A stretch of DNA of 27,127 nt, taken from positions 1 to 27,127 of the forward strand of contig CABSFY010000017.1 of assembly GCA_902477055.1 (NCBI GenBank), in the 5' to 3' direction. The notes beneath the pieces were generated by a model. That model saw only the letters and a list, made by a program, of their open reading frames with translations. It ran no database searches and was not told the DNA's origin. Below, piece by piece: positions 15,996 to 24,213 of the stretch. The position numbers were made by a program, and so were the translations under genes. Source of the stretch: an uncultured Eubacteriales bacterium. Its GTDB lineage: Bacteria > Bacillota > Clostridia > Oscillospirales > Oscillospiraceae. How positions within the stretch are numbered: position 1 is the stretch's first letter; each line of letters starts with the position of its first letter.

Positions 15996-16625
15996 TTAAG
16001 AATCATTTCGTCCAAAATACGTCGAGGGGACGGTGCCGACGATGACGGTTTCGGCAACGGCAACGGAGGAATCCACCGTGACCTCGCGCGTTCCCGTCCA
16101 TGTTAAGATCGTCACGTCCACGCGAATATCCAGCATGATGCGGTGCAGCGTCTGATTGATGCCGGCAGAGGAAAAATCGTTGCGGAAATTCGCGTCCGAG
16201 GCTCGCACGGCAAGCACACGAATCGGGATTCCCGGCCCGCGCCCGGAAAACAGCTCCGGGAAAAACACGCTCCCCGCCGGAACGCTGAGCTGCTCGACGG
16301 AAAAGCCCTCCAGCTGCTCGTCGATGCGAAATAAAATACCGGTTTTCAGGCGATTGATCTCCGTCATATTCGAGCGGATCGCCGTTACGTTGCCTGCCGC
16401 GTCCTTTTCGATCGTGACCAGCTTGTCGTAGACCAGCTCCCCGGCCGCGATCTGCGCGTCGATTGCCGCGTTCACGGCATCGGATGCCTCATTATTGACC
16501 TGCGCGACCATCAGTTCGTCCGCAACCGGCGCAAGTAGCCGCCGGAACAACAGCGACAGCAACGCCAGAACGATCAGCGTTATCGCGAAAAGCGCCCGCA
16601 GCCGGTTTCTCTGCGCAAGCGTCAT
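15996..16625 (-). CDS. yunB: Sporulation protein YunB
   Basis: A 209-residue protein with one N-terminal membrane anchor (about residues 10-30, LFAITLIVLALLSLLF) and a soluble domain outside. The diagnostic YunB marks are the SGRGPGIPIRVL segment, the F-x-S-x-G-I-N-Q-T-x-H run (FSSAGINQTLHRIMLDI) and the closing AETVIVGTVPSTYFG. In Bacillus subtilis yunB is a sigma-E gene needed for normal spore formation, so its presence suggests an endospore former; the molecular role is not known. The start at 16625 is preceded by GGGGTGAT. It lies 45 bases after the helicase gene on the same strand and may be co-transcribed with it. Length and motifs are complete. Confidence 0.9.
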   Translation of the reverse strand: MTLAQRNRLRALFAITLIVLALLSLLFRRLLAPVADELMVAQVNNEASDAVNAAIDAQIAAGELVYDKLVTIEKDAAGNVTAIRSNMTEINRLKTGILFRIDEQLEGFSVEQLSVPAGSVFFPELFSGRGPGIPIRVLAVRASDANFRNDFSSAGINQTLHRIMLDIRVDVTILTWTGTREVTVDSSVAVAETVIVGTVPSTYFGRNDS

Positions 16626-16670
16626 GGCACATCACCCCATAAATGATATGCCGCTTCCCTGCGATTTGAT

Positions 16671-19094
16671 TCAGCGTTTTTTCATGCGCGGCGCGGCGGC
16701 ACGGGCCATCAGGCGCTTCGTGCCAACCTGGTCGAAGGCAATTTCCAGCATCGCGTCGTTGCCCATTTTCAGCACGGACAGGATGATACCGTCGCCGAAA
16801 GCATCGTGCGTGACCATATCGCCCTTCTGGAAGCCGGGCAACGGGGTCTGTGGCTTCGGCGCGGGACGGAAGGATTCATAGCTTGCGGCGCTGCGGGTCG
16901 GCTTCGGCGCGGCGTAGCCGGTGTCGCGATAGCTGCCGTAGCTGCCGGACGACATTCCGTAGCCTGTATAGCCCTTCGGTTGGGCGGCCTGCTGCGTCAC
17001 CATCAGCTCCGTCGGAATTTCGCTCAAAAAGCGTGAGGGACGGTTGCTCGTCGTGTGGCCGTAGAGCATCCGCTGGCGAGCGCTGGTGATGGTCAGGCGC
17101 TGCTTGGCCCGCGTGATAGCGACGTAGCACAGGCGGCGCTCCTCCTCAATCTCCTCGTTGTCGCCGATGGCACGCATCCCGGGGAACAGCCCCTCCTCCG
17201 CGCCGACGATGAACACGTTCGGAAATTCCAAGCCCTTCGCCGCGTGCATCGTCATCATCACGACCGAATCGGCGTCCTTGTCGTACTGCTCGATGTCCGT
17301 GTAGAGCGCGATTTCCTCCAAAAAGCCGCTCAGCGTGGGCGTGTCGTTATTTTCCATGTAAGTGACCAGCGAGGATTTCAGCTCGCGGACGTTTTCCAGC
17401 CGGGTGCGGCTCTCTACATCATCCTTCTGCGTGAGCATCTCGGTGTAGCCCGTGCGGAGAAGCAGCTCCTCATAAAATTCCGGCAGCGGCAGCTCATCAA
17501 GCAGCGCGGCGCACTCCTCGAGCATGGCCGAAAAGGTCTGTAGCTTTGCCGCCGCGCGGTCGAGCTGGTTGTAGTCTCGCGCGTTGCGGATAATTTCATA
17601 CATCGGCTTGTGCTCGGCGCGGCCAAACATGGCGACAGTTTCGACCGTTTTTGCGCCGAGGCCGCGCGGAGGCTGATTGATGATGCGGCTCAGGCGCAGA
17701 TCGTCGGCGCGGTTATTGATAACCCACAGGTAAGCCAGCATATCCTTGACCTCCGCGCGGTCAAAGAAGCGCGTGCCGCCGATGATGCGATAGCGCACGC
17801 CGGACCGCCGGAAGGCATATTCCAAGGCGTTTGACTGCGCGTTCGTGCGGTAGAGAATTGCAAAGTTGTTGAAGCCGACACCGTGCGACTCGGAGAGGAT
17901 TTGATTTGCGACGAAGCTTGCCTCGTCGCTCTCGTTCATCGCCTCATAGTGCAAAATCGGCTCACCGCCGCCGTTGTTCGTCCAGAGGCGCTTGCCCTTG
18001 CGTCCGCGATTGTTGGCAATGACGGCGTTGGCCGCGTCCAGAATTCGCTGCGTGGAGCGGTAGTTCTGCTCCAAACGGATGGTCCGCGCACCGTGATAGT
18101 GCTTTTCAAAGTCCAGAATGTTCTGAATCGTCGCGCCACGGAAGCGGTAGATGCTCTGGTCGTCGTCGCCGACGACGCAGATGTTCTCATGCCGCCCCGC
18201 CAGAAGCGAGGCCAGCAGATATTGCAGATGGTTCGTGTCCTGATATTCGTCAATCAGGACGTAGCGGAATTTGCGCTGATAATAGTCCCGCGCGTCCTCA
18301 AACTGCTGCAAAATTTTCACGGTCAGCAGGATGATATCGTCGAAATCTACCGCATTGGAGGCCCGCAGCTGGTCCTGATACGCGGCGTAAATTTCAGCAA
18401 TGCGGCGCAGGCGGTAGTCGTCGCCTGCGTCGCGCAGGCAATCCTCCGGCGAGGCCATTTTGTCCTTGCATTTGGAGATCATGCCGAGGATGGTCTTGGG
18501 CGGGAACACCTTCTCGTCGAGATTTTTCTCCCGCAGCAGGTCCTTGACCACGTGCTCGGAATCCGCCGTGTCGTAGATGGTAAAGCTGCGGTCGTAGCCG
18601 ATGCGGTCAATCTCGCGGCGCAGGATGCGGCAGCAGGCGGAGTGGAACGTCATGGCCCAGACGTCGTTCGCCTCCGGGCCGAGCATATTGGCAAGGCGGT
18701 CCTTTAATTCGTTGGCCGCCTTATTCGTAAACGTAATGGCAATGATGGACCACGGTGCGGCGGGATGCAGCGCGGCAAGGGCATCGGCACGGGCGCGTCC
18801 GTCCTCGGTGGGCTTTGCCGCCTGCGCCTCCAGAAACAGCACATCCTCGTCGGTAATGCCGTCCGGGACCTCATTGCTGTCACTGCCGCAGCCGAAGCGA
18901 ATGAGATTGGCGATGCGGTGGATGAGGACGGTCGTCTTGCCGCTGCCGGCCCCGGCGAGGAGGAGCAGCGGCCCCTCCGTCGTCGTCACGGCTTCGAGCT
19001 GGCGGGGGTTCATATTGGAAAATTGCCGCGCAATATACGCCTTGCGGGCGGCAACAAAACGGGCTTCAAAGGCTTCTGTCATGGCAGTTCTCAT
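16671..19094 (-). CDS. pcrA: UvrD/PcrA-type ATP-dependent DNA helicase
   Basis: An 807-residue superfamily 1A 3'-to-5' helicase for repair and plasmid or replication-fork work. The Q motif (MNPRQLEAV), Walker A (AGAGSGKT, about 47-54), TFTNKAANEL (motif Ia), DEYQDTN (Walker B), GDDDQSIYRFRGA (motif III), QNYRST (motif IV), TMHAAKGLEFP (motif V) and VAITRAKQRL (motif VI) all appear in order. The C-terminus is a small GDMVTHDAFGDGIILSV domain, typical of Firmicutes PcrA and known to contact RNA polymerase. An insertion of roughly 45 residues (about 68-112) separates motifs I and Ia. The start at 19094 is the first ATG; AGGAGG lies rather far upstream and AGAAAG is nearer, so a start at 19082 is possible. 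Confidence 0.95.
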   Translation of the reverse strand: MRTAMTEAFEARFVAARKAYIARQFSNMNPRQLEAVTTTEGPLLLLAGAGSGKTTVLIHRIANLIRFGCGSDSNEVPDGITDEDVLFLEAQAAKPTEDGRARADALAALHPAAPWSIIAITFTNKAANELKDRLANMLGPEANDVWAMTFHSACCRILRREIDRIGYDRSFTIYDTADSEHVVKDLLREKNLDEKVFPPKTILGMISKCKDKMASPEDCLRDAGDDYRLRRIAEIYAAYQDQLRASNAVDFDDIILLTVKILQQFEDARDYYQRKFRYVLIDEYQDTNHLQYLLASLLAGRHENICVVGDDDQSIYRFRGATIQNILDFEKHYHGARTIRLEQNYRSTQRILDAANAVIANNRGRKGKRLWTNNGGGEPILHYEAMNESDEASFVANQILSESHGVGFNNFAILYRTNAQSNALEYAFRRSGVRYRIIGGTRFFDRAEVKDMLAYLWVINNRADDLRLSRIINQPPRGLGAKTVETVAMFGRAEHKPMYEIIRNARDYNQLDRAAAKLQTFSAMLEECAALLDELPLPEFYEELLLRTGYTEMLTQKDDVESRTRLENVRELKSSLVTYMENNDTPTLSGFLEEIALYTDIEQYDKDADSVVMMTMHAAKGLEFPNVFIVGAEEGLFPGMRAIGDNEEIEEERRLCYVAITRAKQRLTITSARQRMLYGHTTSNRPSRFLSEIPTELMVTQQAAQPKGYTGYGMSSGSYGSYRDTGYAAPKPTRSAASYESFRPAPKPQTPLPGFQKGDMVTHDAFGDGIILSVLKMGNDAMLEIAFDQVGTKRLMARAAAPRMKKR

Positions 19095-19167
19095 TTCTTT
19101 CTGAATTTACCCTCCTATTTTACTGCATTTTGGGCCGAAAAGGAAGAGCTGAGCGAAATTTATTGTT

Positions 19168-19195
19168 TTGCTTTTTCCCGCCTCCATGCTATAAT
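19168..19195 (+). promoter_or_regulatory. Promoter of the acyl-CoA synthetase/acyltransferase operon
   Basis: TTGCTT (19168-19173), a 16-base spacer, then TATAAT (19190-19195) preceded by TG-C, an extended -10. The predicted start is about 24 bases upstream of the start codon at 19226. It occupies the gap between the divergent helicase and synthetase genes. Confidence 0.75.
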
Positions 19196-19225
19196 GACGG
19201 TATCTACACGTCGGAGGAAACTGCC

Positions 19226-20926
19226 ATGTCCATTTCTGCCAGCGCTCCCTGGCTTCATTATTACGGCACGATGCCGCGCACGATCGACTATCCCCACACG
19301 ACGCTCTATGTCCAGCTTGCGCAGACCGCGCGGCGCTATCCAAACGACACGGCCTACGAATTCATGGGGCGGCGGACGAGCTACGCCAAGCTGCTGGCGC
19401 GTATCGATCGGGCAGCGCTGGCGCTGCAAATGCTCGGCATCGGCAAGGGCGACCGTGTGACGATCTGTATGCCCAACACGCCGCAGGCCGTGGACTGCTT
19501 CTACGCGCTCAGCCGCCTCGGCGCGGTGTCCAATATGATCCATCCGCTCTCCGCGCCGCAGGAGATTGCGTTCTATCTCGACATTTCGCACAGCAAGGCG
19601 GTCTTGACGCTCGACCGCTTCTACGGCAAGGTGTCCGGCGCAGCGGCCAAGGCGGAAAACCCGCCAAAGCTGCTCATCGCACGCATTGAGGACGAGCTTT
19701 CCCTCCCGCTGCGGTTGGGCTTTTCGCTGACGGAGGCGAAAAAGTACCCAAAGCTGCCGCAGACCGGCTACCTGCTCTGGTCCGACGCGCTGAAAAACGC
19801 CGCCGGGACGCTATCTGCACCGGACGCGGACTACGCCGGCTGTGCTTCCATTCTCTATTCCGGCGGCACGACGGGTAAAACGAAGGGCATCTGTCTTTCC
19901 TCCTATAATTTTAACGCGCTGGCGCTGCAAACAATTGCCGCCAGCGGCGTAGAAACGCTGCACGGGCTGTCGATGCTGTCGGTCATGCCGGTGTTCCACG
20001 GCTTCGGCCTCGGCATCGGGATTCATACCGCTCTCGTCGGCGGCGCGAGCTGTATTCTGGTTCCGAGCTTCAGCATCAAGACCTACGCCAAGCTCCTGCG
20101 GACGAAAAAGCCGAATTTTATCCCCGGCGTTCCGACGCTGTTCGAGGCGCTGCTGCGGGCCGACGGACTGGAAAAGCTCGATATGTCCTTCCTCGTCGGC
20201 GTTTTTTCCGGCGGCGACAGCCTCTCGCCGGAGCTGAAGCGCAAGGTAGATGCGTTCCTGCGGGCGCATCACGCCACGGTGCAGATTCGCGAGGGCTACG
20301 GCACGACGGAATGCGTCACGGCAAGCTGCCTGACCCCGGCGGCGTACGCCCGCGAAGGCTCCATCGGTATTCCCTTCCCCGATACCTATTATAAAATCGT
20401 CCGCGTCGGCTCGACCGAGGAGGTCGAGGCGGAAACGGAGGGAGAGATCTGTCTGTCCGGCCCGACGGTCATGCTGGGCTATCTGGACAACCCCGAGGAA
20501 ACCGCGCAGACGCTGCGCCGTCATGCTGACGGCCGTATCTGGCTGCACACCGGCGATCTGGGCAAAATGGATGCCGACGGCTTCGTCTATTTCCGTCAGC
20601 GCATCAAGCGCATGATCGTTACCTCCGGCTATAACGTCTACCCGAGCCAGCTGGAAAATATCATCGACGGGCACGAAAAGGTCCTGCTCTCGTGCGTCAT
20701 CGGCGTAAAGGACCCGTATAAAATGCAGCGCATTAAGGCGTTCGTCGTCCTCCAGCCGGGTATCGCTCCCTCTGAGGCGCTGAAAAAGGAGCTGCTGGCC
20801 TACTGCAAGGAGCGCATCGTGCGCTATGCGCTGCCGTCGGAGATTGAATTCCGCAGCGAGCTGCCGAAAACGCTTGTCGGTAAGGTCGCCTACCGCGAGC
20901 TGGAAGCGCAGGAGGCGGCAAAATGA
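19226..20926 (+). CDS. AMP-forming acyl-CoA synthetase (class I adenylate-forming)
   Basis: A 566-residue ligase that activates a carboxylic acid as an acyl-AMP and, by family, passes it to CoA. The AMP/phosphate loop YSGGTTGKTKG is at about 211-221. The adenine-side motif REGYGTTECVTAS, the hinge GDLGKMDADGFVYFRQR, MIVTSGYNVYPSQLENII and the C-terminal catalytic lysine in LPKTLVGKV are all present. No signal peptide or membrane segment is seen. The start at 19226 is fixed by GGAGGAAA eight bases upstream. Its stop overlaps the next start as ATGA, so it is coupled to the membrane acyltransferase gene. This suggests it supplies that protein with acyl donor. Chain length of the substrate is unknown; a medium- or long-chain fatty acid is the default guess. 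Confidence 0.85.
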   Translation: MSISASAPWLHYYGTMPRTIDYPHTTLYVQLAQTARRYPNDTAYEFMGRRTSYAKLLARIDRAALALQMLGIGKGDRVTICMPNTPQAVDCFYALSRLGAVSNMIHPLSAPQEIAFYLDISHSKAVLTLDRFYGKVSGAAAKAENPPKLLIARIEDELSLPLRLGFSLTEAKKYPKLPQTGYLLWSDALKNAAGTLSAPDADYAGCASILYSGGTTGKTKGICLSSYNFNALALQTIAASGVETLHGLSMLSVMPVFHGFGLGIGIHTALVGGASCILVPSFSIKTYAKLLRTKKPNFIPGVPTLFEALLRADGLEKLDMSFLVGVFSGGDSLSPELKRKVDAFLRAHHATVQIREGYGTTECVTASCLTPAAYAREGSIGIPFPDTYYKIVRVGSTEEVEAETEGEICLSGPTVMLGYLDNPEETAQTLRRHADGRIWLHTGDLGKMDADGFVYFRQRIKRMIVTSGYNVYPSQLENIIDGHEKVLLSCVIGVKDPYKMQRIKAFVVLQPGIAPSEALKKELLAYCKERIVRYALPSEIEFRSELPKTLVGKVAYRELEAQEAAK

Positions 20927-21630
20927 AAAAGGAACGCATCTGGGAGCTGGACGCGCTGCGCGGGCTGTGCATTCTCGGCATGATCCTCATCCATTTCGTC
21001 TTTGACCTTGTGTTTTTCGACGGCTTCGAGCTGACACTGCCGCTGTGGTTTCAATATTTGCAGCAGTACGGCCACCTGTTTTTCATTCTCATCTCCGGCA
21101 TCTGTGCCACGCTCGGCTCCAAATCCTTCCGGCGCGGCCTGGTCGTGTTCGGCGCGGGGTTGGCGGTATCGTACGCCACGCTGTTTGCCGATTATGTTGT
21201 CGGGATGGTGGGGCTGCGCATCTGGTTCGGCATTTTGCACCTGCTGGGCCTGTGTATGCTGGTCTATCCGCTGTTCCGGCGGCTGCCGTGGTGGGTGCTG
21301 GCGCTGCTCGGCACGGCGTTCGTGGCGCTCGGCATTTGGTTCGCGCGAACGCCGGTCACGGTCGATTTTCTGTTTCCGTTTGGCCTGCGCTCCGGAAATA
21401 TATTCACAGGCAGCGATTATTTTCCCGTTTTTCCCGGTTTGGGTTGGTTTCTGCTCGGCGCGGCGCTCGGCAAGACCGTCTACCGCAGCAAACGCAGCCT
21501 TTTGCCGAATGTGCCGTCGGAGTGTTGGATTTTCCGGTTTTTTCGATTCTTTGGCCGCCATTCGCTGGAAATTTATCTCATTCACCAGCCAATTTTGCTC
21601 GGCATTGCCCTGCTGATCGCCGCAGTGTAA
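20923..21630 (+). CDS. HGSNAT/DUF1624-type membrane acyltransferase
   Basis: A 235-residue membrane protein with about six or seven hydrophobic segments. The N-terminus WELDALRGLCILGMILIHF carries the L-D-x-x-R-G ... M-x-x-x-H arrangement (Asp10, Arg13, His24) of the heparan-alpha-glucosaminide N-acetyltransferase-like DUF1624 family. The C-terminus FFGRHSLEIYLIHQPILLG resembles the closing helix of membrane acyltransferases. Family members move an acyl group from a cytoplasmic donor to a sugar or polymer across the membrane. The start codon overlaps the stop of the acyl-CoA synthetase by four bases, so the two products are probably made in step and act together. The acceptor is unknown. The protein is short for the family but the frame is intact. 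Confidence 0.7.
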   Translation: MKKERIWELDALRGLCILGMILIHFVFDLVFFDGFELTLPLWFQYLQQYGHLFFILISGICATLGSKSFRRGLVVFGAGLAVSYATLFADYVVGMVGLRIWFGILHLLGLCMLVYPLFRRLPWWVLALLGTAFVALGIWFARTPVTVDFLFPFGLRSGNIFTGSDYFPVFPGLGWFLLGAALGKTVYRSKRSLLPNVPSECWIFRFFRFFGRHSLEIYLIHQPILLGIALLIAAV

Positions 21631-21706
21631 TGTGCCCGGCGCGGACAATTGTAGAAATTGCCCATTCCTCATTTGCAGATTATTCATAATTTGTATAAAT
21701 TTCCGA

Positions 21707-21735
21707 TTGACTTTTGGGCGTTAAAGCGCTATAGT
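21707..21735 (+). promoter_or_regulatory. Strong sigma-A promoter of the small membrane-protein gene
   Basis: TTGACT (21707-21712), 17 bases, then TATAGT (21730-21735). The stretch just upstream (21680-21700) is AT-rich and could be an UP element. It lies 77 bases past the acyltransferase stop. Confidence 0.8.
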
Positions 21736-21778
21736 ATCGACAAGCAAAACGTAGATCAAGTTAAAGGAGGTCGCGGCC

Positions 21779-22009
21779 ATGTCTTTTCGTTTCTTCAACA
21801 ACAAAAATACAGCCTCCAATTCCGCGTTCTCCATGAACGCTTGCTTTGCTGCGTGCTTTATTCTGCTTCTGATGGGTACCATGAAGATGGTATCCATCCT
21901 TTTTTCCATTTCTGTATCCATTATTATTGTAATTTCCGTCCTGCTGCTTCTGGCGCTGGGCGTTATTCTGGTATACGCAGCTCCGTCGAAGGAACACGAA
22001 GTTCGGTAG
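21779..22009 (+). CDS. Small hydrophobic membrane protein, unrecognised
   Basis: A 76-residue protein I do not recognise. The first 18 residues are polar and Asn/Ser-rich (FRFFNNKNTASNSAFS). The rest is hydrophobic: one segment MNACFAACFILLLMGTMKM and a longer run SILFSISVSIIIVISVLLLL extending to VYAA, so one or two membrane spans, with a charged tail SKEHEVR. It looks like a real gene because it has a near-consensus promoter, a strong ribosome site (AAAGGAGGT, just before the start) and a matched terminator. It stands between the acyltransferase and the liv operon. It could be a membrane regulator or an accessory to the transporter; nothing in the sequence decides. A holin-like role was considered, but no phage genes are near. 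Confidence 0.7.
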   Translation: MSFRFFNNKNTASNSAFSMNACFAACFILLLMGTMKMVSILFSISVSIIIVISVLLLLALGVILVYAAPSKEHEVR

Positions 22010-22017
22010 TTTTGTTA

Positions 22018-22056
22018 CCAAAACCGGCCTCGTCCTTTCGACGAAGGCCGGTTTTT
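22018..22056 (+). terminator. Terminator between the small gene and livJ
   Basis: CCGGCCTCGTC pairs with GACGAAGGCCGG (one bulged A) around CTTTC and is flanked by AAAA upstream and TTTTT downstream. It ends 32 bases before the livJ start. I see no convincing promoter between it and livJ, so read-through could supply the liv operon. Confidence 0.8.
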
Positions 22057-22088
22057 GTATATACTTTTTTGTAAAGGAGAAAAGGAAA

Positions 22089-23231
22089 ATGAAAAAGTTA
22101 TTTGCAATGGTACTCGCAGTCGTAATGATTGTAGGGCTGTTTGCCGGCTGTGGCAAGCAGGACAGTTTTGACGGTAAGACGATCAAGCTCGGCTTCAGCG
22201 GCCCGCTGACGGGCGATGCCGCCATGTACGGCAACGCCGCCAAGAACGCCATCGAGTTGGCCGTCAAGGAAATCAACGCCCTCGGCGGCCTGCAATTCGA
22301 GCTCAATGCCAAGGACGACGTGAACGACGCGGAAAAGGCCGTCAGCGCCTACAAGAGCCTCGTAGACTGGGGCATGCAGATCATGGTCGGTACCGTAACC
22401 ACCACGCCCTGCATCGCCGTCGCGGCCGAGGCCAACAAGGATCGCGTGTTCTGCCTGACCCCCTCCGCCTCCTCGACCGAGGTCACTGCGGGCAAGGACA
22501 ATATGTTCCAGATCTGCTTCACCGACCCCAACCAGGGCGCCGCCTCCGCGCAGTATATTTACGAGCATATGCCCGATGCCAAGGTCGCTGTGATCTACGA
22601 CAACTCCAGTCCCTACTCCAACGGCATCTACCAGACCTTCGTTGCTGAAGCGAAGCAGCTCGGTCTGAGCGTCGTTTCCGAGATGAGCTGCAATGCCGAC
22701 ACCATCGACTACACCGTGCAGCTCGACGACGCGCAGAACAAGGGCGCGGATCTTGTGTTCCTGCCCATCTACTGCACCCCGGCCTCCGCGATTATGAATC
22801 AGGCGAACACCGACGGCTATAAGCCCGTGTTCTTCGGCGTGGACGGTATGGACGGCATCCTGTCCATCGACGGCTTTGATACGAAGCTGGCCGAGGGCGT
22901 CATGCTCCTGACCCCGTTTGCCGCCGACGCTGACGATGAGGCGACGCAGCGCTTTGTTGCCGCCTACCAGGAGGCCTACGGCGAAACGCCCAATCAGTTT
23001 GCTGCTGACGCATATGACTGCGTTTATGCGCTGTATCAGGCGCTGAACAACGCGAACCTCGCCGAGGGCGCGACCACTTCCGAAATCTGTGACGCCATGA
23101 TCGCGCAGTTCACCAGCATGACCTTCTCCGGCCTGACCGGCGCGAATATGACTTGGAACGCCGAGGGTCAGGTCAGCAAGGCGCCTGCCGCCGTGGTCAT
23201 TGAAAACGGTGTCTACGTTGATGCCGGCTGA
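22089..23231 (+). CDS. livJ: Branched-chain amino-acid ABC transporter substrate-binding lipoprotein
   Basis: A 380-residue periplasmic-binding-type lipoprotein that captures the ligand outside the cell for the LivHMGF importer. The signal peptide ends in the lipobox LFAGC, with Cys21 the lipidated residue. The mature part has the type I binding-protein fold: KLGFSGPLTGDAAMYG, ELAVKEINALGG, a hinge region VAVIYDNSSPYSNGIYQ and a C-terminal lobe with GETPNQFAADAYDCVYAL. Upstream GGAGAAAAGGA is the ribosome site. It is the first gene of the liv operon. Family specificity is leucine/isoleucine/valine, but relatives bind other amino acids or amides, so the ligand is inferred. Confidence 0.92.
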   Translation: MKKLFAMVLAVVMIVGLFAGCGKQDSFDGKTIKLGFSGPLTGDAAMYGNAAKNAIELAVKEINALGGLQFELNAKDDVNDAEKAVSAYKSLVDWGMQIMVGTVTTTPCIAVAAEANKDRVFCLTPSASSTEVTAGKDNMFQICFTDPNQGAASAQYIYEHMPDAKVAVIYDNSSPYSNGIYQTFVAEAKQLGLSVVSEMSCNADTIDYTVQLDDAQNKGADLVFLPIYCTPASAIMNQANTDGYKPVFFGVDGMDGILSIDGFDTKLAEGVMLLTPFAADADDEATQRFVAAYQEAYGETPNQFAADAYDCVYALYQALNNANLAEGATTSEICDAMIAQFTSMTFSGLTGANMTWNAEGQVSKAPAAVVIENGVYVDAG

Positions 23232-23248
23232 CAAGCTCTGATTTTTTC

Positions 23249-23286
23249 GCCCTGCCGCCGTTGATTTCTTCGGCGGCGGGCTTTTC
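23249..23286 (+). promoter_or_regulatory. Intercistronic hairpin between livJ and livH
   Basis: GCCCTGCCGCCG and CGGCGGCGGGC form a stem around TTGATTTCTT, followed by TTTTCC. It resembles a weak terminator or mRNA-stabilising hairpin. Such a site would make the binding protein more abundant than the membrane subunits, as is common in ABC importer operons. Confidence 0.65.
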
Positions 23287-23321
23287 CCCCGCGAATACAG
23301 AAAACGGGAGGCGGTACGAAT

Positions 23322-24203
23322 ATGTACTTTCTGTCCAAGCTGATCGACGGCGTGAGCCTCGGCAGCATTTACGCGATCATCGCGCTCGGCTACACGATGG
23401 TCTACGGCATTGCAAAAATGCTGAACTTTGCCCACGGCGACGTCATCATGATTGGCGGCTACGTCTGTTTTATCGCGATGAACAACGCCGGGCTGTCTCC
23501 GCTCGTGGCGCTGGCCATGGCCATGGCAGTCTGCACCTTCCTCGGCATCGTCATCGAGCGGCTGGCCTATAAGCCGCTGCGCTCGGCCTCGTCGCTGGCC
23601 GTGCTCATTACGGCCATCGGCGTGAGCTATCTGCTGCAAAGCCTCGCGCAGATCATCTGGTCGTCGAGCAAAAAATCCTTCACCGTTGACCTGAGCTTCG
23701 CCAATGTCTCGCTCTTCGGCGGACGGCTGAAGATCGACGGCGTCGCGGTCTGCGCGATAGCCGCGTGTATTGTCATTATGGTGCTGCTTAGTCTGTTCAT
23801 CAGCAAGACGAAAACCGGCAAGGCCATGCGTGCCGTTTCTGAGGACAAGAGCGCTGCGGAGCTGATGGGCATCAGCGTCAACCGCACAATCTCCGTTACC
23901 TTCGCCATCGGCTCGGCACTGGCAGCAATCGCAGGGCTGCTGTTCTGTGCCAAGACCTCCACGCTCTCTCCGACGACCGGCTCATTGCCCGGCATCAAGG
24001 CGTTTACCGCAGCCGTGTTCGGCGGCATCGGGTCGATCCCCGGCGCGCTCATCGGCGGCGTGCTGCTCGGCGTGATCGAGATTTTCAGCGCCGAGTACAT
24101 CAGCGATCAGCTTCAGAGCGCCGTCGTGTTCGCCGTGCTGATTATCATCCTTCTCGTCAAGCCCAACGGGCTGCTCGGCAAGAAGGTCACGGAGAAAGTC
24201 TGA
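23322..24203 (+). CDS. livH: Branched-chain amino-acid ABC permease LivH
   Basis: A 293-residue inner-membrane permease with about eight hydrophobic segments. The opening LSKLIDGVSLGSIYAIIALG followed by YTMVYGIAKMLNFAHGDV is the hallmark of LivH. The cytoplasmic loop SKTKTGKAMRAVSEDKSAAE is the coupling segment that meets the ATPases. Gly-rich GGIGSIPGALIGGVLLGVIE follows near the C-terminus. The start has GGGAGG upstream. The next gene begins ten bases after its stop. With LivM it forms the membrane channel. Confidence 0.94.
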   Translation: MYFLSKLIDGVSLGSIYAIIALGYTMVYGIAKMLNFAHGDVIMIGGYVCFIAMNNAGLSPLVALAMAMAVCTFLGIVIERLAYKPLRSASSLAVLITAIGVSYLLQSLAQIIWSSSKKSFTVDLSFANVSLFGGRLKIDGVAVCAIAACIVIMVLLSLFISKTKTGKAMRAVSEDKSAAELMGISVNRTISVTFAIGSALAAIAGLLFCAKTSTLSPTTGSLPGIKAFTAAVFGGIGSIPGALIGGVLLGVIEIFSAEYISDQLQSAVVFAVLIIILLVKPNGLLGKKVTEKV

Positions 24204-24213
24204 GGTGGCCGAA

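Noticed and set aside
16643..16672. Possible sigma-E promoter for yunB (GAATCAAA, 14 bases, CATATCAT on the minus strand)
   Set aside because: The match is partial and the predicted start would fall inside the ribosome site. It was considered because yunB is a sigma-E gene in Bacillus, but it is too weak to list.
19095..19125. Possible pcrA promoter with TAAAAT on the minus strand
   Set aside because: The -35 is poor and the predicted start would cut into AGGAGG, so it is not supported.
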